Assembly: GCA_003134995.1 (NCBI GenBank)
Contig: PLDC01000002.1
Coordinates: 137,808-201,807 of the forward strand
From: Acidobacteriaceae bacterium
GTDB taxonomy: Bacteria > Acidobacteriota > Terriglobia > Terriglobales > Acidobacteriaceae
Length of the DNA stretch: 64,000 bases
Reading direction: 5' to 3'
In this document: positions 36,728 to 46,028 of the stretch, piece by piece
Numbering within the stretch: position 1 is the stretch's first letter
Layout of the letters: every line of letters begins with the position of its first letter
Made by a program: the position numbers and the translations under genes
The notes under the pieces: generated by a model
Databases searched by the model: none
The model's input: only the letters and a program-made list of their open reading frames with translations
What the model was told of the DNA's origin: nothing

Positions 36728-37470
36728 ATACAAGACTCCGAGACAAGTTGTCGCACGACTTCGTTGTCGCTCTTCTCTAATTCAGAAGCTGTGCCAAAGC
36801 CGACCAGGCGCCCCTGGTCGAGTATGGCGATGTGGTCGGCAACTCTCCGCGCGCTCCGCACATCATGGGTGACGATGACGAGCGTCGTGTGAAGATCTTT
36901 CTTCACTTTGATCAGAAGGTTGTCTATCTCTGAAGCGGTGATCTGATCAAGCCCGCTGGTGGGCTCGTCGGCTAGTAGCAGCGTTGGATTCAGAACCAGA
37001 GCCCGTGCCAGACCCGCCCGCTTGCTCATGCCTCCCGAGAGCTCGGCCGGCATTTTGTCTTTGTCGTGATCGAGGCCAACACGCTTGAGCGTTTCCTCTA
37101 TGGCTTGCTGGATCTCGGCTGAAGACTTCGTCTTATCCAGGCGGTGGAGCGGCAAAGCAAGATTCTCTCCGACCGTGAACGAGTCGAACAGGGCACCGCT
37201 TTGAAAGAGAAAGCCGATGTGGCGCCGAACACGAGAGAGATCTTTCTCGCCAACTTGAGCGATGTCTTCCGACTCGATGCAAACTTTTCCGCTGTCTGGC
37301 TTGAGCAGGCCATCCATTAACTTGAGAGTGACGGTTTTGCCCGTGCCGCTGCGCCCAAGGATGCAAAGCGCCTCACCTTTACCGAGCTTGAACGATACGT
37401 CGACCAGGACCTTTCTATTTCCGAAGGTCTTCGATACGTGCTGGAACTCAATCGCCGGGGGATCGCTCAT
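36724..37470 (-). CDS. mlaF: MlaF-like ABC transporter ATPase
   Basis: Walker A GRSGTGKT, Q-loop FLFQSGALFDSFTV (the FQ-x-GAL-F-D pattern of MlaF-type ATPases), signature LSGGMSKRAGLARAL, Walker B LLLADEPTSGLD, switch His in IVTHD. It drives the Mla-type lipid transport across the periplasm with the permease MlaE and MlaD. Its start overlaps the permease stop (4 bp) and its stop overlaps the MlaD start, giving one tightly coupled operon. Confidence 0.93.
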   Translation of the reverse strand: MSDPPAIEFQHVSKTFGNRKVLVDVSFKLGKGEALCILGRSGTGKTVTLKLMDGLLKPDSGKVCIESEDIAQVGEKDLSRVRRHIGFLFQSGALFDSFTVGENLALPLHRLDKTKSSAEIQQAIEETLKRVGLDHDKDKMPAELSGGMSKRAGLARALVLNPTLLLADEPTSGLDQITASEIDNLLIKVKKDLHTTLVIVTHDVRSARRVADHIAILDQGRLVGFGTASELEKSDNEVVRQLVSESCI

Positions 37471-38237
37471 ATGGCTTGCCCGGGAAAGAAAAAGAAGATG
37501 ACCTTCACCAGGATGACATCCACCACGATGATCAGAAGGGAGGATAGGACCACGCTGTTCGTGGCAGCCCGCTGCACTCCCTGGGATCCTTCGTTGGTGG
37601 TGTATCCGAAATAACCCGACACGGTACCGATGATGAGTCCGAAAACCGAGGTCTTAAGGGTAGGCGGAATAAAGTTAGCCCATTCCACGGTCTTGAAAGC
37701 GCTGGTCATATAGAGTTGCAGAGAGATGTGAGAAGTAGCGTGCTCCGAGAAAAATCCTCCGGCCAAGCTGGCGAAGTCCATGAATACAGTCAACAGCGGC
37801 AAAACGAAAATGCAGGCGACGATCCGGGTCACCACAAGCATTTTGAAGGAGTCCACCGACAAAGACTCGATGGCGTCGATCTGCTCGGTCACACGCATAT
37901 TGGTTAAACCAGCGCCAATGGCTGCGCCTACTCTTCCCGCCACCAGCAGTGCGGTGACCAACGGCCCCAGTTCATTGAAAAACGCAGCAGACTGCAAGGT
38001 TGGAATCATGGCTTCCGCGCCGAACTGCACCAGCGTGCCCCGGGTATGCATCGACATCACAACACCGAGAGCGAAACCTGCGGCTAATATGAGCGGGAGA
38101 GAGCGCCAGCCAATCTCCTCAATCTGACCGAGGAAGAACTCCCATTCAAGCGGAGGCTGAAATGCACCCACCAACGCCTTGACTCCAAAACAGCTGACTT
38201 TTCCAATAAATGTGAAAAAGTCTCTCAACATCGACAT
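37467..38237 (-). CDS. mlaE: MlaE-like permease
   Basis: Start ATG 38237 (MSMLRDFFTFIGKVSCFGVKALVGAF) with GGAG upstream; the frame extending to 38405 has no domain support. The protein has the permease hallmarks of MlaE: PLEWEFFLGQIEEIGWRSLPLILAAGFALGVVM and a conserved GPLVTALLVAGRVGAAIGAGLTNM, then IDAIESLSVDSFKMLVVTRIVACI. About six membrane spans. First gene of the leftward mlaEFD-type operon. Confidence 0.9.
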   Translation of the reverse strand: MSMLRDFFTFIGKVSCFGVKALVGAFQPPLEWEFFLGQIEEIGWRSLPLILAAGFALGVVMSMHTRGTLVQFGAEAMIPTLQSAAFFNELGPLVTALLVAGRVGAAIGAGLTNMRVTEQIDAIESLSVDSFKMLVVTRIVACIFVLPLLTVFMDFASLAGGFFSEHATSHISLQLYMTSAFKTVEWANFIPPTLKTSVFGLIIGTVSGYFGYTTNEGSQGVQRAATNSVVLSSLLIIVVDVILVKVIFFFFPGQAI

Positions 38238-38260
38238 CGCTGACTCTCCGCCTTCCACCC

Positions 38261-38740
38261 TTATGGTGTCCATATATTGCCCATCGCGGTGCTGAGAAGC
38301 GCACAGCCAAATGCCAGTACGCCGATCCAGGTGCGTAACCAGTGATTGTGAAGCCACTTGTCTCGGATGCTTGTCCAGTCGGCAGGCGCATTTCCGGGAG
38401 TCCACTTTACAATTTCGTTATTGATGGGGACTTCCCACCCGGCGGTCACGATGATCACCGCTAGCGCGGCGACTGTCGCTGCGACCATCACCATCCTGGA
38501 ACGACCGTGAAGGAGGAAGATCGATGCGACAAGAAGAAGCATCATCGCGATGAAGGTGAAGGGCATCACCTTCCGAAACAGAGCATCGTCATTTTGCTGT
38601 CGGAGTGTCCATGCAGCTTCGGGTAGTTTCTGGGCGGTCTGTTGTTCCATGGCAACTCCCAACATCACACCTGCGAGCAGACCTGTTACGAAGATCGCAA
38701 GTAGGACCACTACTGACCGGATTACGGAGAGATTCGCCAT
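38261..38740 (-). CDS. DUF1772 (anthrone oxygenase-like) membrane protein
   Basis: ATG 38740 with AAGGAG 5-6 nt upstream. Predicted 159 residues with four membrane spans (VVLLAIFVTGLLAGVMLGVAM; FIAMMLLLVASIFLL; MVMVAATVAALAVIIV; WLRTWIGVLAFGCALL). The last half holds INNEIVKWTPGNAPADWTSIRDKW, typical of DUF1772 proteins that resemble anthrone oxygenases. Lies between the LysR gene upstream and the mlaE-type operon downstream. Oxygenase activity is not proven for most of this family. Confidence 0.75.
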   Translation of the reverse strand: MANLSVIRSVVVLLAIFVTGLLAGVMLGVAMEQQTAQKLPEAAWTLRQQNDDALFRKVMPFTFIAMMLLLVASIFLLHGRSRMVMVAATVAALAVIIVTAGWEVPINNEIVKWTPGNAPADWTSIRDKWLHNHWLRTWIGVLAFGCALLSTAMGNIWTP

Positions 38741-38792
38741 CAGGACTCCTTGAGTAGAGTGGAAAAGAGCAAAAATACCTCCACAGTGGGGC

Positions 38793-39749
38793 TCATGGAC
38801 CCGCGGTGACCGGTAAATGCAAGTCGGTGAACAGATCCTTTGTCCTGTTCTTGCCCAGTCTGGGATCCAACTCTGTGCCGAAATACCTGTCAAGAAAAGC
38901 GAAAAAGAATCTTACTTTCGGATTCAGCTTCGTCGGTCCCGAAGAAAGAACGCAGACGCTAATCGGTGCCGGCTTCCAGTCAGGGAGCACCGGGCAGAGC
39001 TGGTCGCCAACCTCCGGTCGCATCGCCATCCATACTGGCAAGACAGCTATTCCCGCGCCCTTCATGGCCAACGTCAGATGAATTCCAGGATCACTCGCGA
39101 CGACATGAAATTCAATCTCAGGAACTACCGTGTTTGACCCCTTGGTGAGCTTCCAGAGGCCCGAGCCAATGCAACGGTGTGTAGCCAATTGCATGGGGCC
39201 ATTCGGAGTTCCGAACTCTGAGAGGTATTCAGGACTTGCAAATATGCCGCGCGCTGTTCCCGGGTAAAAACGAACTCGCTTCGAGGAGTCCTTGGGCGTT
39301 CTCAACTTAAAGAAGACATCGACATCTTCCCGTGGTTCCCGGTCCCAGCCCGAAGAACACGGCTCAATCTCAATCCGCAGCTTGGGATGCTCCTTGATGA
39401 AATGCAACAACACGGGAGCGAGTACATCGCGTGCTAGCGAAAGGGGGCACGATATTCTGATCAACCCCCTCGGATCATCATTTTGCATGCGTAAGGCTTC
39501 GCCGCCGTCTCGCAAGGTTCGCAACCCACGTTTACATGCAGGTAGATACCCCCGGCCAGCGTCCGTCATGAGCAGCCCTTTGGGGCTTCGCTGGATCAGC
39601 ATCAGCCCGATCCTCTCTTCTAGCCGTGTGAGTGCGCGGCTTACCGTCGATGTAGGTACGTGCAGCTCTTTCGCAGCTGCATTCAGTGTGCCCGCCCGAG
39701 CGACTGCCACGAAGATTGGGATATCGTTAAGGTCAACTTGTTTTCCCAT
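38793..39749 (-). CDS. LysR-family transcriptional regulator (second)
   Basis: HTH AAKELHVPTSTVSRALTRLEERIG at residues 25-48, effector domain beginning GLIRISCPLSLARDVLAPVLLHF, ending FLDRYFGTELDPRLGK. Nearly the same length and motifs as the regulator at 22813, including the KELxVPTSTVSRxLTRLE block, so the two arose by duplication. Candidates for its targets are the gene group 40439-49683 and the shared operators. The 52 bp to the DUF1772 gene suggest co-transcription. Confidence 0.9.
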   Translation of the reverse strand: MGKQVDLNDIPIFVAVARAGTLNAAAKELHVPTSTVSRALTRLEERIGLMLIQRSPKGLLMTDAGRGYLPACKRGLRTLRDGGEALRMQNDDPRGLIRISCPLSLARDVLAPVLLHFIKEHPKLRIEIEPCSSGWDREPREDVDVFFKLRTPKDSSKRVRFYPGTARGIFASPEYLSEFGTPNGPMQLATHRCIGSGLWKLTKGSNTVVPEIEFHVVASDPGIHLTLAMKGAGIAVLPVWMAMRPEVGDQLCPVLPDWKPAPISVCVLSSGPTKLNPKVRFFFAFLDRYFGTELDPRLGKNRTKDLFTDLHLPVTAGP

Positions 39750-39790
39750 GCCGACGATCCCTTTTCCTTATTCGTGACCGTTAACGGATC

Positions 39791-40339
39791 TCACGCTGGC
39801 ATTTCCACCAGACGCGGTGCGCGTGACTCATCCCGCGGAAAAAGCGCGACTGGCCCCGAAAGTCTACGCAAGGCTCGCATGCGAGCTTCGGCCACGTTCC
39901 TGGTGCTGCAAACGAGCAGAAGAGAGCACTTCCCATCGGAGTACCGTTCCAAAACCGACATGACAAAAACGAAGCGTTCCAGCGGTGGGAGGCGAGTCAC
40001 AGCGCCGATTTCATCGCTTCCCACTGCTTTGTGTCGGCCCCTGCTCCAAGGGTCCCGTTTTTCGTTGCTGGCCGCTGACGCAGGAGACAATACAGCAATC
40101 GCATTCCTGATTAGGCTACGCTTGATGTGGAAGCGCACCCAATCCTTCCGGACCGCTGGTTCGTTGAAAGCTTGCTCGACCGTCGCGGCGAAGCATTGTT
40201 CGGCTGTTCTGTGATTCGCCGTCAGTAAAAATGCAAGCAGGTACAAAGGCTTCAATTCCTGTTCAAGCACTCTACAGAAGTCCGGGCGGTTCGCGCTGCC
40301 AGCGCGGTCCGCGATCTTTAGCTTTTCTGGAAGAGACAT
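39791..40339 (-). CDS. Sigma-70-like regulatory protein (acidobacterial)
   Basis: 182 residues. The N-terminal part, PLYLLAFLLTANHRTAEQCFAATVEQAF, looks like sigma-70 region 2; the C-terminal part, LERFVFVMSVLERYSDGKCSLLLVCSTRNVAEARMRALRRL, looks like region 4 with a weakly conserved HTH. Similar degenerate ECF-like proteins are frequent in acidobacteria. The core -10 contact residues are not obvious, so true sigma activity is uncertain. Confidence 0.6.
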   Translation of the reverse strand: MSLPEKLKIADRAGSANRPDFCRVLEQELKPLYLLAFLLTANHRTAEQCFAATVEQAFNEPAVRKDWVRFHIKRSLIRNAIAVLSPASAASNEKRDPWSRGRHKAVGSDEIGAVTRLPPLERFVFVMSVLERYSDGKCSLLLVCSTRNVAEARMRALRRLSGPVALFPRDESRAPRLVEMPA

Positions 40340-40438
40340 GAGTTGCCTTCGATTAATCGGATTGATATTCCCCGCGTTCCGTCCGTGGGAAAGAATCCTG
40401 ATCTTAGTTGCGCGTTATTTCGTCAACAATTGTGTTGA

Positions 40439-40978
40439 TCAAGCTTCCTTCAGCAGTTCCGTCCGATAGCGAGGCGTGATTTCCTTTGCCTTCTTGATGA
40501 AGGCAGCTTGTTCGTCAGGGCTGAGTTTAGGTGGCGCCGTAGTTCTCGTTGCAACCTTCACGCCGAGTTCCATGAAGAACTTTTCTTGGCCGGCCGGCGA
40601 ACATATACAGAGTAGCCGCGCTGCGCTTGAAGAACCGTTATGGAATTGGTGCGGAGCGTTCGCAGGGATGTTGATCGTGTCGCCAGCCTTGACAATCAAT
40701 TTCTTTCCACGAAATGTGGCCTCCACCTCTCCCTCAAGCAGGATGAATGTTTCCTCGAAGTCATGGCGATGCGGCCCCGGGCCACCGCCGGGCGGAACGT
40801 ACATGTCGATGACGCAAAAGCGTCCGTTGGTCTGGTCGCCGGAAACCGTGATGGTGTAGGTGTCGCCCACGACGCCAATGTGCGGCAGACTCTGATCTAT
40901 CTCGGGCTGGGCAACGGTGAGGTTGCGCTTGGGGTCGTCGGGTGGAAGGGGCGGGTACTCGGGAGACTTCTCGAACAT
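40439..40978 (-). CDS. Cupin-fold protein
   Basis: ATG 40978 with AAAGGAG 8 nt upstream. Predicted 179 residues. A single cupin core is visible: YVPPGGGPGPHRHDFEETF (metal ligands His, His, Glu) and PANAPHQFHNGS (third His). The C-terminal 45 residues are helical (PDEQAAFIKKAKEIT). Dioxygenase or isomerase activity is possible, but the family is broad. It is the last gene of the leftward group. Confidence 0.8.
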   Translation of the reverse strand: MFEKSPEYPPLPPDDPKRNLTVAQPEIDQSLPHIGVVGDTYTITVSGDQTNGRFCVIDMYVPPGGGPGPHRHDFEETFILLEGEVEATFRGKKLIVKAGDTINIPANAPHQFHNGSSSAARLLCICSPAGQEKFFMELGVKVATRTTAPPKLSPDEQAAFIKKAKEITPRYRTELLKEA

Positions 40979-41152
40979 TTGTGATGCTCCTTTGGTTGAG
41001 ATGTTGCGAGTGCTTAGGGCCACCGAATGGCCCAACCGCGGCCATAGCTCTGCCGTAGGAAATGCCGCCCTATGCCACCAGCGGCTTGAGTGTGGCACAG
41101 CGGTCGGAAATTCCTCGTCGGTCCGCCTTCTCGGCCAACCTCCTGATGTAAG

Positions 41153-42034
41153 TCACGACCTGCTCCGGTTGCTCCTCCGGATGAAATGCCCACAGTCGGC
41201 AAGCGTGTAGCCTTCCACCGAGTCGGCGACCATAGCCACCATCTGCTGAACTTTGTCCCCAAGAGACTTTTCGCCTCCGAGCGCGATCACCGGAACCTGC
41301 ACCTTATTTATGGTGAGGGGACAAGTCTGATCCATTGTTGTGAAGGCCGCGCGGTATACGCCGTGCGCCCCCAGAACGCCTTCAACACCCGAGAAGGTAC
41401 GGAGGTACTCGTCAATTGTTGCGGGCTCGATGGAAGCCGGATAAGCCGTAGCGCCCTCGTAGAACCAAGTCAGAAATTTCCGCTCGTGTCCGACGATCAA
41501 CCTCTCGACTACATCAGGTGCAAGCGGGAGAACCCACCACCACATCGATCCCTTTTTCATCGCCTCCGGCGTGTAACTAATGATCTTTGTGAGCACCTCC
41601 GCCAGCATGACCGGCACTTCCATGTAAAGAAGACCCGCAACCTCTTCCGGATGGTCGGCCGCCCAAAGAAGAGCCGGAGGCGCGCCCATATCATGAGCAG
41701 CCAAGAGCAGCGGTTGACTGGCGCCGAATTTGATCTGCCGAACGAGGGCCCGGAATTCGTGAGCGAGGGCGCGGGAATCGTATCCTTCATCACCGGCTGG
41801 CTTGTCGGAGTCCCCGTACCCGCGCATGTCAGGCACGAGGATTGAAAAACCAGCCTCGGCAAGCAAAGGCATGACCTTATGCCAGGAATAGCCAGTACCG
41901 AGGAAGCCGTGCCACAACAACACGGGCATACCATCAGGGTTGCCGCCTATCCGGTAGTGAAGACGGACGCCGTTGACGACGGCCGTCTTACTCCGGAAAT
42001 TTGCAATCTCTCGCACGTTTGAATCGGCGCTCAT
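41153..42034 (-). CDS. Epoxide hydrolase-like alpha/beta hydrolase, C-terminus frameshifted
   Basis: HGFLGTGYSWHKVMP (oxyanion), DMRGYGDSDKP, Asp nucleophile in LLLAAHDMGAPPALLWA and catalytic His in LADCGHFI. After that the frame ends in RRSNRSRS, while a one-base shift gives EEQPEQVVTYIRRLAEKAD up to a stop at 41072-41070, the normal ending. A base is missing in the CC run of the expected HFIPEEQPE codons, near 41187. Probably still folds, but loses about the last 30 residues; a sequencing or assembly error is also possible. Confidence 0.78.
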   Translation of the reverse strand: MSADSNVREIANFRSKTAVVNGVRLHYRIGGNPDGMPVLLWHGFLGTGYSWHKVMPLLAEAGFSILVPDMRGYGDSDKPAGDEGYDSRALAHEFRALVRQIKFGASQPLLLAAHDMGAPPALLWAADHPEEVAGLLYMEVPVMLAEVLTKIISYTPEAMKKGSMWWWVLPLAPDVVERLIVGHERKFLTWFYEGATAYPASIEPATIDEYLRTFSGVEGVLGAHGVYRAAFTTMDQTCPLTINKVQVPVIALGGEKSLGDKVQQMVAMVADSVEGYTLADCGHFIRRSNRSRS

Positions 42035-42053
42035 GGAACCCTCCAGAACGAAT

Positions 42054-42677
42054 TTAGCTGGCCTGCTGCATCATCGGCGCCGAACCAAGGAGTAACTGAA
42101 TCAGTTGCATGCCTGCCGGAGTTGCCCAGTTCTGCACCAGCTCCGCCACCATCGTGTTAGTGGTCGTCAGCACCACGCCGCCGTGGATCATGCGTCGTTG
42201 AGCCATTTCTTCCTGGACTTCGTACGACGATCCGCCTGCGTCCATCACTGCGAGTACTTTGTATCCTTCCTGCACGGCACTTATGCTTGGGAAGACGAGG
42301 CAGATGTCGGTCGTCACGCCGCCCATGATGATGTTCTTCCGGCCAGTCTTTGCGATTGCCCCTCTGAAATTGGGATCGCCCCACGCGTTCACGATGCCCT
42401 GGCGCTTCACGCGAGCTTTGTATGCGTCGGGAAGAACCTGCTGCAATGCCGGCGAGATAGGCCCTTGGATCCTGTCTTCCTGGCTAGAGGTAAGCACGAC
42501 CGGCATGTCCAACGTTTTGGCGGCGGTAGCCAGCGTGACAGCGTTGCGCAGACAAACGTCGGAACTCGAGGTCCGAATCAGTTGCATCGTCCCGACCTGA
42601 TAATCGACCAGGACGAGCACGCTGTTTTCCGCGGTGAACTGCCCCTTCATCATGTAGTCGTTCTTTGAATCAGACAT
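42054..42677 (-). CDS. Isochorismatase-family (cysteine hydrolase) protein
   Basis: ATG 42677 with GAGGAG upstream. Predicted 207 residues. Triad candidates: Asp in VLVLVDYQ, Lys in KARVKRQGIVNAW and Cys in GGVTTDICLVFPSI, with the cis-peptide GGVTTD. The C-terminal segment, RRMIHGGVVLTTTNTMVAELVQNW, is typical of YcaC-like members. YcaC-type proteins are octameric hydrolases of unknown substrate. In the same direction as the neighbouring hydrolases. Confidence 0.85.
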   Translation of the reverse strand: MSDSKNDYMMKGQFTAENSVLVLVDYQVGTMQLIRTSSSDVCLRNAVTLATAAKTLDMPVVLTSSQEDRIQGPISPALQQVLPDAYKARVKRQGIVNAWGDPNFRGAIAKTGRKNIIMGGVTTDICLVFPSISAVQEGYKVLAVMDAGGSSYEVQEEMAQRRMIHGGVVLTTTNTMVAELVQNWATPAGMQLIQLLLGSAPMMQQAS

Positions 42678-42812
42678 GCATTGCTCCTCATATTGGGTTG
42701 AAGTTCCTGTTAGGTTGTCAGTCTCCCGGCGACTGCCAGGAATCCATAAAGAGCTTTCAGTGCTTAATCTCGCCACCAGGCCAGACTTTCGACATGCATC
42801 TCCTCCGCATCC

Positions 42813-43628
42813 TTACCGGGCGTGCGACGCGGCTTCTTCGATCAGAGCTGCAACCTCCTTTGGGTGCGAAACATAGACAGAATGGCTAGCGCCTACGACT
42901 TCGACCTTTTGGCTATTGGCTCGTGTGGCATACCACCGTTCGAGGTCAGGATTGATGGTTCTGTCTGCCCCCGCTACCAACATCCAACTCGGTTTGCTCC
43001 TCCACGCAGCCGTGGTAATGACCGCTTTAAAGTTCTCAGCCAAGTTCAGTACCTGCGATCGCGCCATGAAAGCGGCCTGCTCAGCAGGCAGGTCAGCTGC
43101 GAAGTACTCATGAAACTGGGCCGGATCGAGGTAGGTGAAGCCGTCTGCGGTCTTCTTTATCGCACCAGACTTGGTGAGGTCACTTGGGAAGCGCCTTCCG
43201 TCGTCAGCCTCATTCTCCCCGGCGTCTGGCATGTGGGCTGCGATGTATACCAAACCGACAACCGACGGATCCGTCCCGGCTTCAGTAATGACGGCTCCCC
43301 CATAGCTGTGAGCAACAAGAATGCACGGTCCATCTTGTTGAGCAAGGATTCTTTTCGTGGCGGCCACATCTTCTTTAAAGGAAGTCTCCGGTTCTTGGAC
43401 GATGCTAACGTTGTAGCCAGCCTTGACCAGAATGTCATAAACGCCTTTCCAGCCAGAACCATCCGCCCAGGCGCCGTGAACCAGAACGATATTCCGGATA
43501 CGATGGTCCTGCTTCTGCGCGGAGAGGTTCTGCGCGTAGAGCGCGCAGCAGGTCAACAGCAATAACACGATGCAGAGGGACCGAGATATTACTCTCACGG
43601 CTCGCATACTATTCATTGAATTCCTCAC
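42813..43628 (-). CDS. Secreted alpha/beta hydrolase (RutD/esterase-like)
   Basis: A GTG start at 43628 with AAAGGAG 7 nt upstream, or the following ATG. Signal peptide SLCIVLLLLTCCALYAQN. Then IVLVHGAWADGSGWKGVYDIL, nucleophile Ser in LVAHSYGGAVITEAG, LVAGADRTINP (acid) and His in VGASHSVYVSHP. Predicted periplasmic or outer-membrane serine esterase. Related secreted hydrolases of this group are widespread; substrate unknown. Confidence 0.82.
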   Translation of the reverse strand: MRNSMNSMRAVRVISRSLCIVLLLLTCCALYAQNLSAQKQDHRIRNIVLVHGAWADGSGWKGVYDILVKAGYNVSIVQEPETSFKEDVAATKRILAQQDGPCILVAHSYGGAVITEAGTDPSVVGLVYIAAHMPDAGENEADDGRRFPSDLTKSGAIKKTADGFTYLDPAQFHEYFAADLPAEQAAFMARSQVLNLAENFKAVITTAAWRSKPSWMLVAGADRTINPDLERWYATRANSQKVEVVGASHSVYVSHPKEVAALIEEAASHAR

Positions 43629-43723
43629 TCTGTTGCTCCTTTCGTGAATTGAATGGCTTCCCGGATGGACAGCAGGCCCTGTACCACCATCTCGTTGAGT
43701 CTTTTATCTGGAGTTGTTTCCCT

Positions 43724-44608
43724 TCATGCAGCCGGTTTTGCTACCGCCTCCTGCTCCTGCCAGTGCAGCGCGGTTTCTTTAGCGAAATCTTCATATCGGC
43801 GAGGACCATGCCCAAGCAACTTCGTCAACGTCTCAATATCTCCATCTTCTGCAACAAACCCACGTTCGAGATATCCTTCAAACATCATGCGGATGTCGAA
43901 GGCTGACCAAGCAGGGGCTCTTTTGCGCATCTGCTCCTCGAACGCATCCATGTCGTCGCCGCCGTAACGAATCTCTTTGCCGAGCAATTTGCTCCAGATC
44001 GATGCCGCTCTAGGGCCACTCAGAGCCTCTGGACCGTTAAGGTTATAAGTCTTACCGGTGTGGCCGTCCGAAGTCAGAACGATTGCCGTTGCCTCTGCAA
44101 TATCCCGAATGTCCACAGCCGAGACCCCCACGTCGCCCAGCGGCACGGGGTAGATGCTGGCCTTCGTGAGTGGATCTTTTAACGTTGCGTCGTTCTGACA
44201 AAAGTAATTTGGCCGGATAATCGTGAACGGTACATCGAACTCCCGTAAAGCGTTTTCGATAGCCAGTTTCGAGGCAAAGTGTGGAACATCCTTGAAGTGT
44301 TCCACGCGAAAGACCGAGTGATAGACGATATGTTTCAGCTTGAGCCGCTTGGCCAGATCGTAGGCGATGAGACCCTGCGTTAATTCATCTGGAGCCACAG
44401 CGTTCAGCAAGTAGAGCTTATCCACTCCGCGCAACGCTTTCTGCACGGAGACGGGATCAAGCAAATCGCCGATCGCAACCTCAACCCCCTTCGGCGATCC
44501 ATCGCCTTCCTTACGTACAAGCAAGCGAATGTCTGCATTGCGGTTCTGCAGCTCCTTCACGACTGCTCCACCAACGTTGCCAGTCCCGCCTATCACTAGA
44601 ATCTTCAT
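43724..44608 (-). CDS. NmrA-like NAD(P)-binding reductase
   Basis: ATG 44608 (MKILVIGGTGNVGGAVVKEL) with AGGAGATTACAGG upstream. Longer frames include the duplicated upstream region. Rossmann glycine motif GGTGNVG, then DLLDPVSVQKALRGVDKLYLLNA, FTIIRPNYFCQN and VDIRDIAEATAIVL. NmrA-type proteins are atypical SDRs acting as quinone reductases or redox sensors. Preceded by one copy of the shared operator, with an almost identical 134-bp segment also found at 49751-49885. Confidence 0.85.
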   Translation of the reverse strand: MKILVIGGTGNVGGAVVKELQNRNADIRLLVRKEGDGSPKGVEVAIGDLLDPVSVQKALRGVDKLYLLNAVAPDELTQGLIAYDLAKRLKLKHIVYHSVFRVEHFKDVPHFASKLAIENALREFDVPFTIIRPNYFCQNDATLKDPLTKASIYPVPLGDVGVSAVDIRDIAEATAIVLTSDGHTGKTYNLNGPEALSGPRAASIWSKLLGKEIRYGGDDMDAFEEQMRKRAPAWSAFDIRMMFEGYLERGFVAEDGDIETLTKLLGHGPRRYEDFAKETALHWQEQEAVAKPAA

Positions 44609-44702
44609 CCTGTAATCTCCTGTGTTCGTCTTCAAGAAATCGCCTTCCGCAATTTCTTGCGAGCCATTGCTGTCCCGCTCGTGCGCGGAAAGCGGTCGAG
44701 AG

Positions 44703-44836
44703 ATTCCGTCGCCTTCTGGTTGCAGACTCTTCATCCCACGAACGCGTAGTATGTTCGCCAGTGCAGGTGCCGGGCTGAGCAAAACAGACCACTCACGTGT
44801 TCTGTGCTGCAAAGTTGATTTGCGCGCGCGCAACGC
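44703..44836 (-). promoter_or_regulatory. Duplicated promoter-operator segment, copy 2 (NmrA gene)
   Basis: This 134-bp segment is about 93 per cent identical to 49751-49885 (differences such as AACGCG versus AATGCG). It contains CTGAGCAAAACAGA (44775-44788), GCAAA-N5-TTTGC (44809-44823) and TTGCG-CGCG-CGCAA (44820-44833). Read leftwards it points at the NmrA gene. A conserved CATACT-like block about 24 bp from the TTGCTC element may be the -10 box of an activated promoter. Confidence 0.7.
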
Positions 44837-44993
44837 GGAGCGATCGAGCGGGACTGGAATTGGCCGACGTTGGGCCCCATTTCACAAGATCGTAAAGATC
44901 GCGCACCATCCGCTCATCAACGGGTTTATCGCTCCATTCGTTGTAGGTTCTTGCTTCGTTGAACAACTGATTTAACGCCGAACTGTGAATCAT
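44793..44993 (-). pseudogene. Nitroreductase (RutE/HadB-like) N-terminal fragment
   Basis: ATG 44993 with AGGAGGAAATC. The sequence [46 protein letters not shown] is the start of malonic semialdehyde reductase-type nitroreductases. Homology stops near 44850, where the duplicated promoter-operator segment begins, and the frame ends after a random tail. So the gene was cut where the operator segment was inserted or copied. Confidence 0.75.
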
Positions 44994-45024
44994 GATTTCC
45001 TCCTATGAGTATTCCTGTTTGGCG

Positions 45025-45807
45025 TCAGCCTTGTCCGAGGAGCGCGAGGAAGTTCGGTTGCCCGTTGGACGCATGGAGACCACCGTCGACCGGAAGAATC
45101 ACTCCATTGATAAAGACGGCGTCCTCACTGGCGAGAAAGGCAATTACACCCGCGATATCGTCCGGTGTGGCAGCCCTACCGATCGGGAGTCGGTCACGAA
45201 AAGCGGCCGTTACTGCTTCATTTTTCTCGAGATCGGCAGTGGCCTCCGTCGAGGTGAAACTCGGGGCCACGGCGTTGATGCGCACGCCGCGCGAGCCGTA
45301 CTCGAGCGCCAAGGCGCGCGTGAAGTTCGTCACGGCGCCCTTCGCCGCGTTATAAGCACTCAACCCCCAATCTCCGCCCAGACCCGACGCGGAGGAGAGA
45401 TTGACGATGGAACCCTTCGTTTTCAAGAGATGAGGCAATGCCTCTCGGGACGCAAAGTACACACTGTCGAGGTCAGTCCCCATGACCTTCCTCCAGTCCT
45501 GTGTGGTGGTCTGCGCGAAGGGGCCAAAGATTGCCATCGCCGCGTTGTTGACCAACACATCCAGCTTCCCAAACTTATTGACCGTGTCTTCGACAAGGCG
45601 CTTTACGTAGGCCTCGTCAGACACATCTCCGGGATGAACAAGTGACTTTGCTGCATCAAAGCCTGCGATGGTTTCGTGCAACTTGTGCTCACGCCGTCCG
45701 TTGACAACGACGTACGCGCCTTCCTGTAGAAAGCGGCGCGCTGTGGCTGCGCCAATACCAGATCCGGCCCCCGTCACGATGACGACTTTCCCTTCAAATC
45801 TGTTCAT
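45025..45807 (-). CDS. Short-chain dehydrogenase/reductase (SDR)
   Basis: Classical SDR of 260 residues: cofactor motif VTGAGSGIG at 12-20, VDVLVNNAA (LDVLVNNAA), catalytic Ser in NLSSASGLGG, Tyr-x3-Lys in SAYNAAKGAV, PSFTSTEA after strand 6, and C-terminal VNGVILPVDGG-type ending (FINGVILPVDGGLHAS). Arg in NGRREHK suggests NADP(H). Oxidises or reduces a small alcohol/ketone; substrate unknown. Confidence 0.9.
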   Translation of the reverse strand: MNRFEGKVVIVTGAGSGIGAATARRFLQEGAYVVVNGRREHKLHETIAGFDAAKSLVHPGDVSDEAYVKRLVEDTVNKFGKLDVLVNNAAMAIFGPFAQTTTQDWRKVMGTDLDSVYFASREALPHLLKTKGSIVNLSSASGLGGDWGLSAYNAAKGAVTNFTRALALEYGSRGVRINAVAPSFTSTEATADLEKNEAVTAAFRDRLPIGRAATPDDIAGVIAFLASEDAVFINGVILPVDGGLHASNGQPNFLALLGQG

Positions 45808-46028
45808 GGTTCCTCCGATAGATTTATAAACTGCTTGGTGCGACCAGGCCTATAGAACCGTACATTCCGCGATTTTGAGTAGAGCACTCGCTGCTCCCCG
45901 GCACTGTGCATTTCTGTACAGGGTGCGCGATACTCCGAAATCTGGGCATCTCAAGCGTTGAAGAAAGTCACAATCTCGAGCAACTGATGATTGCGAGTCT
46001 CGCGTCGGAAAGCCTACCGTTGCATTGC

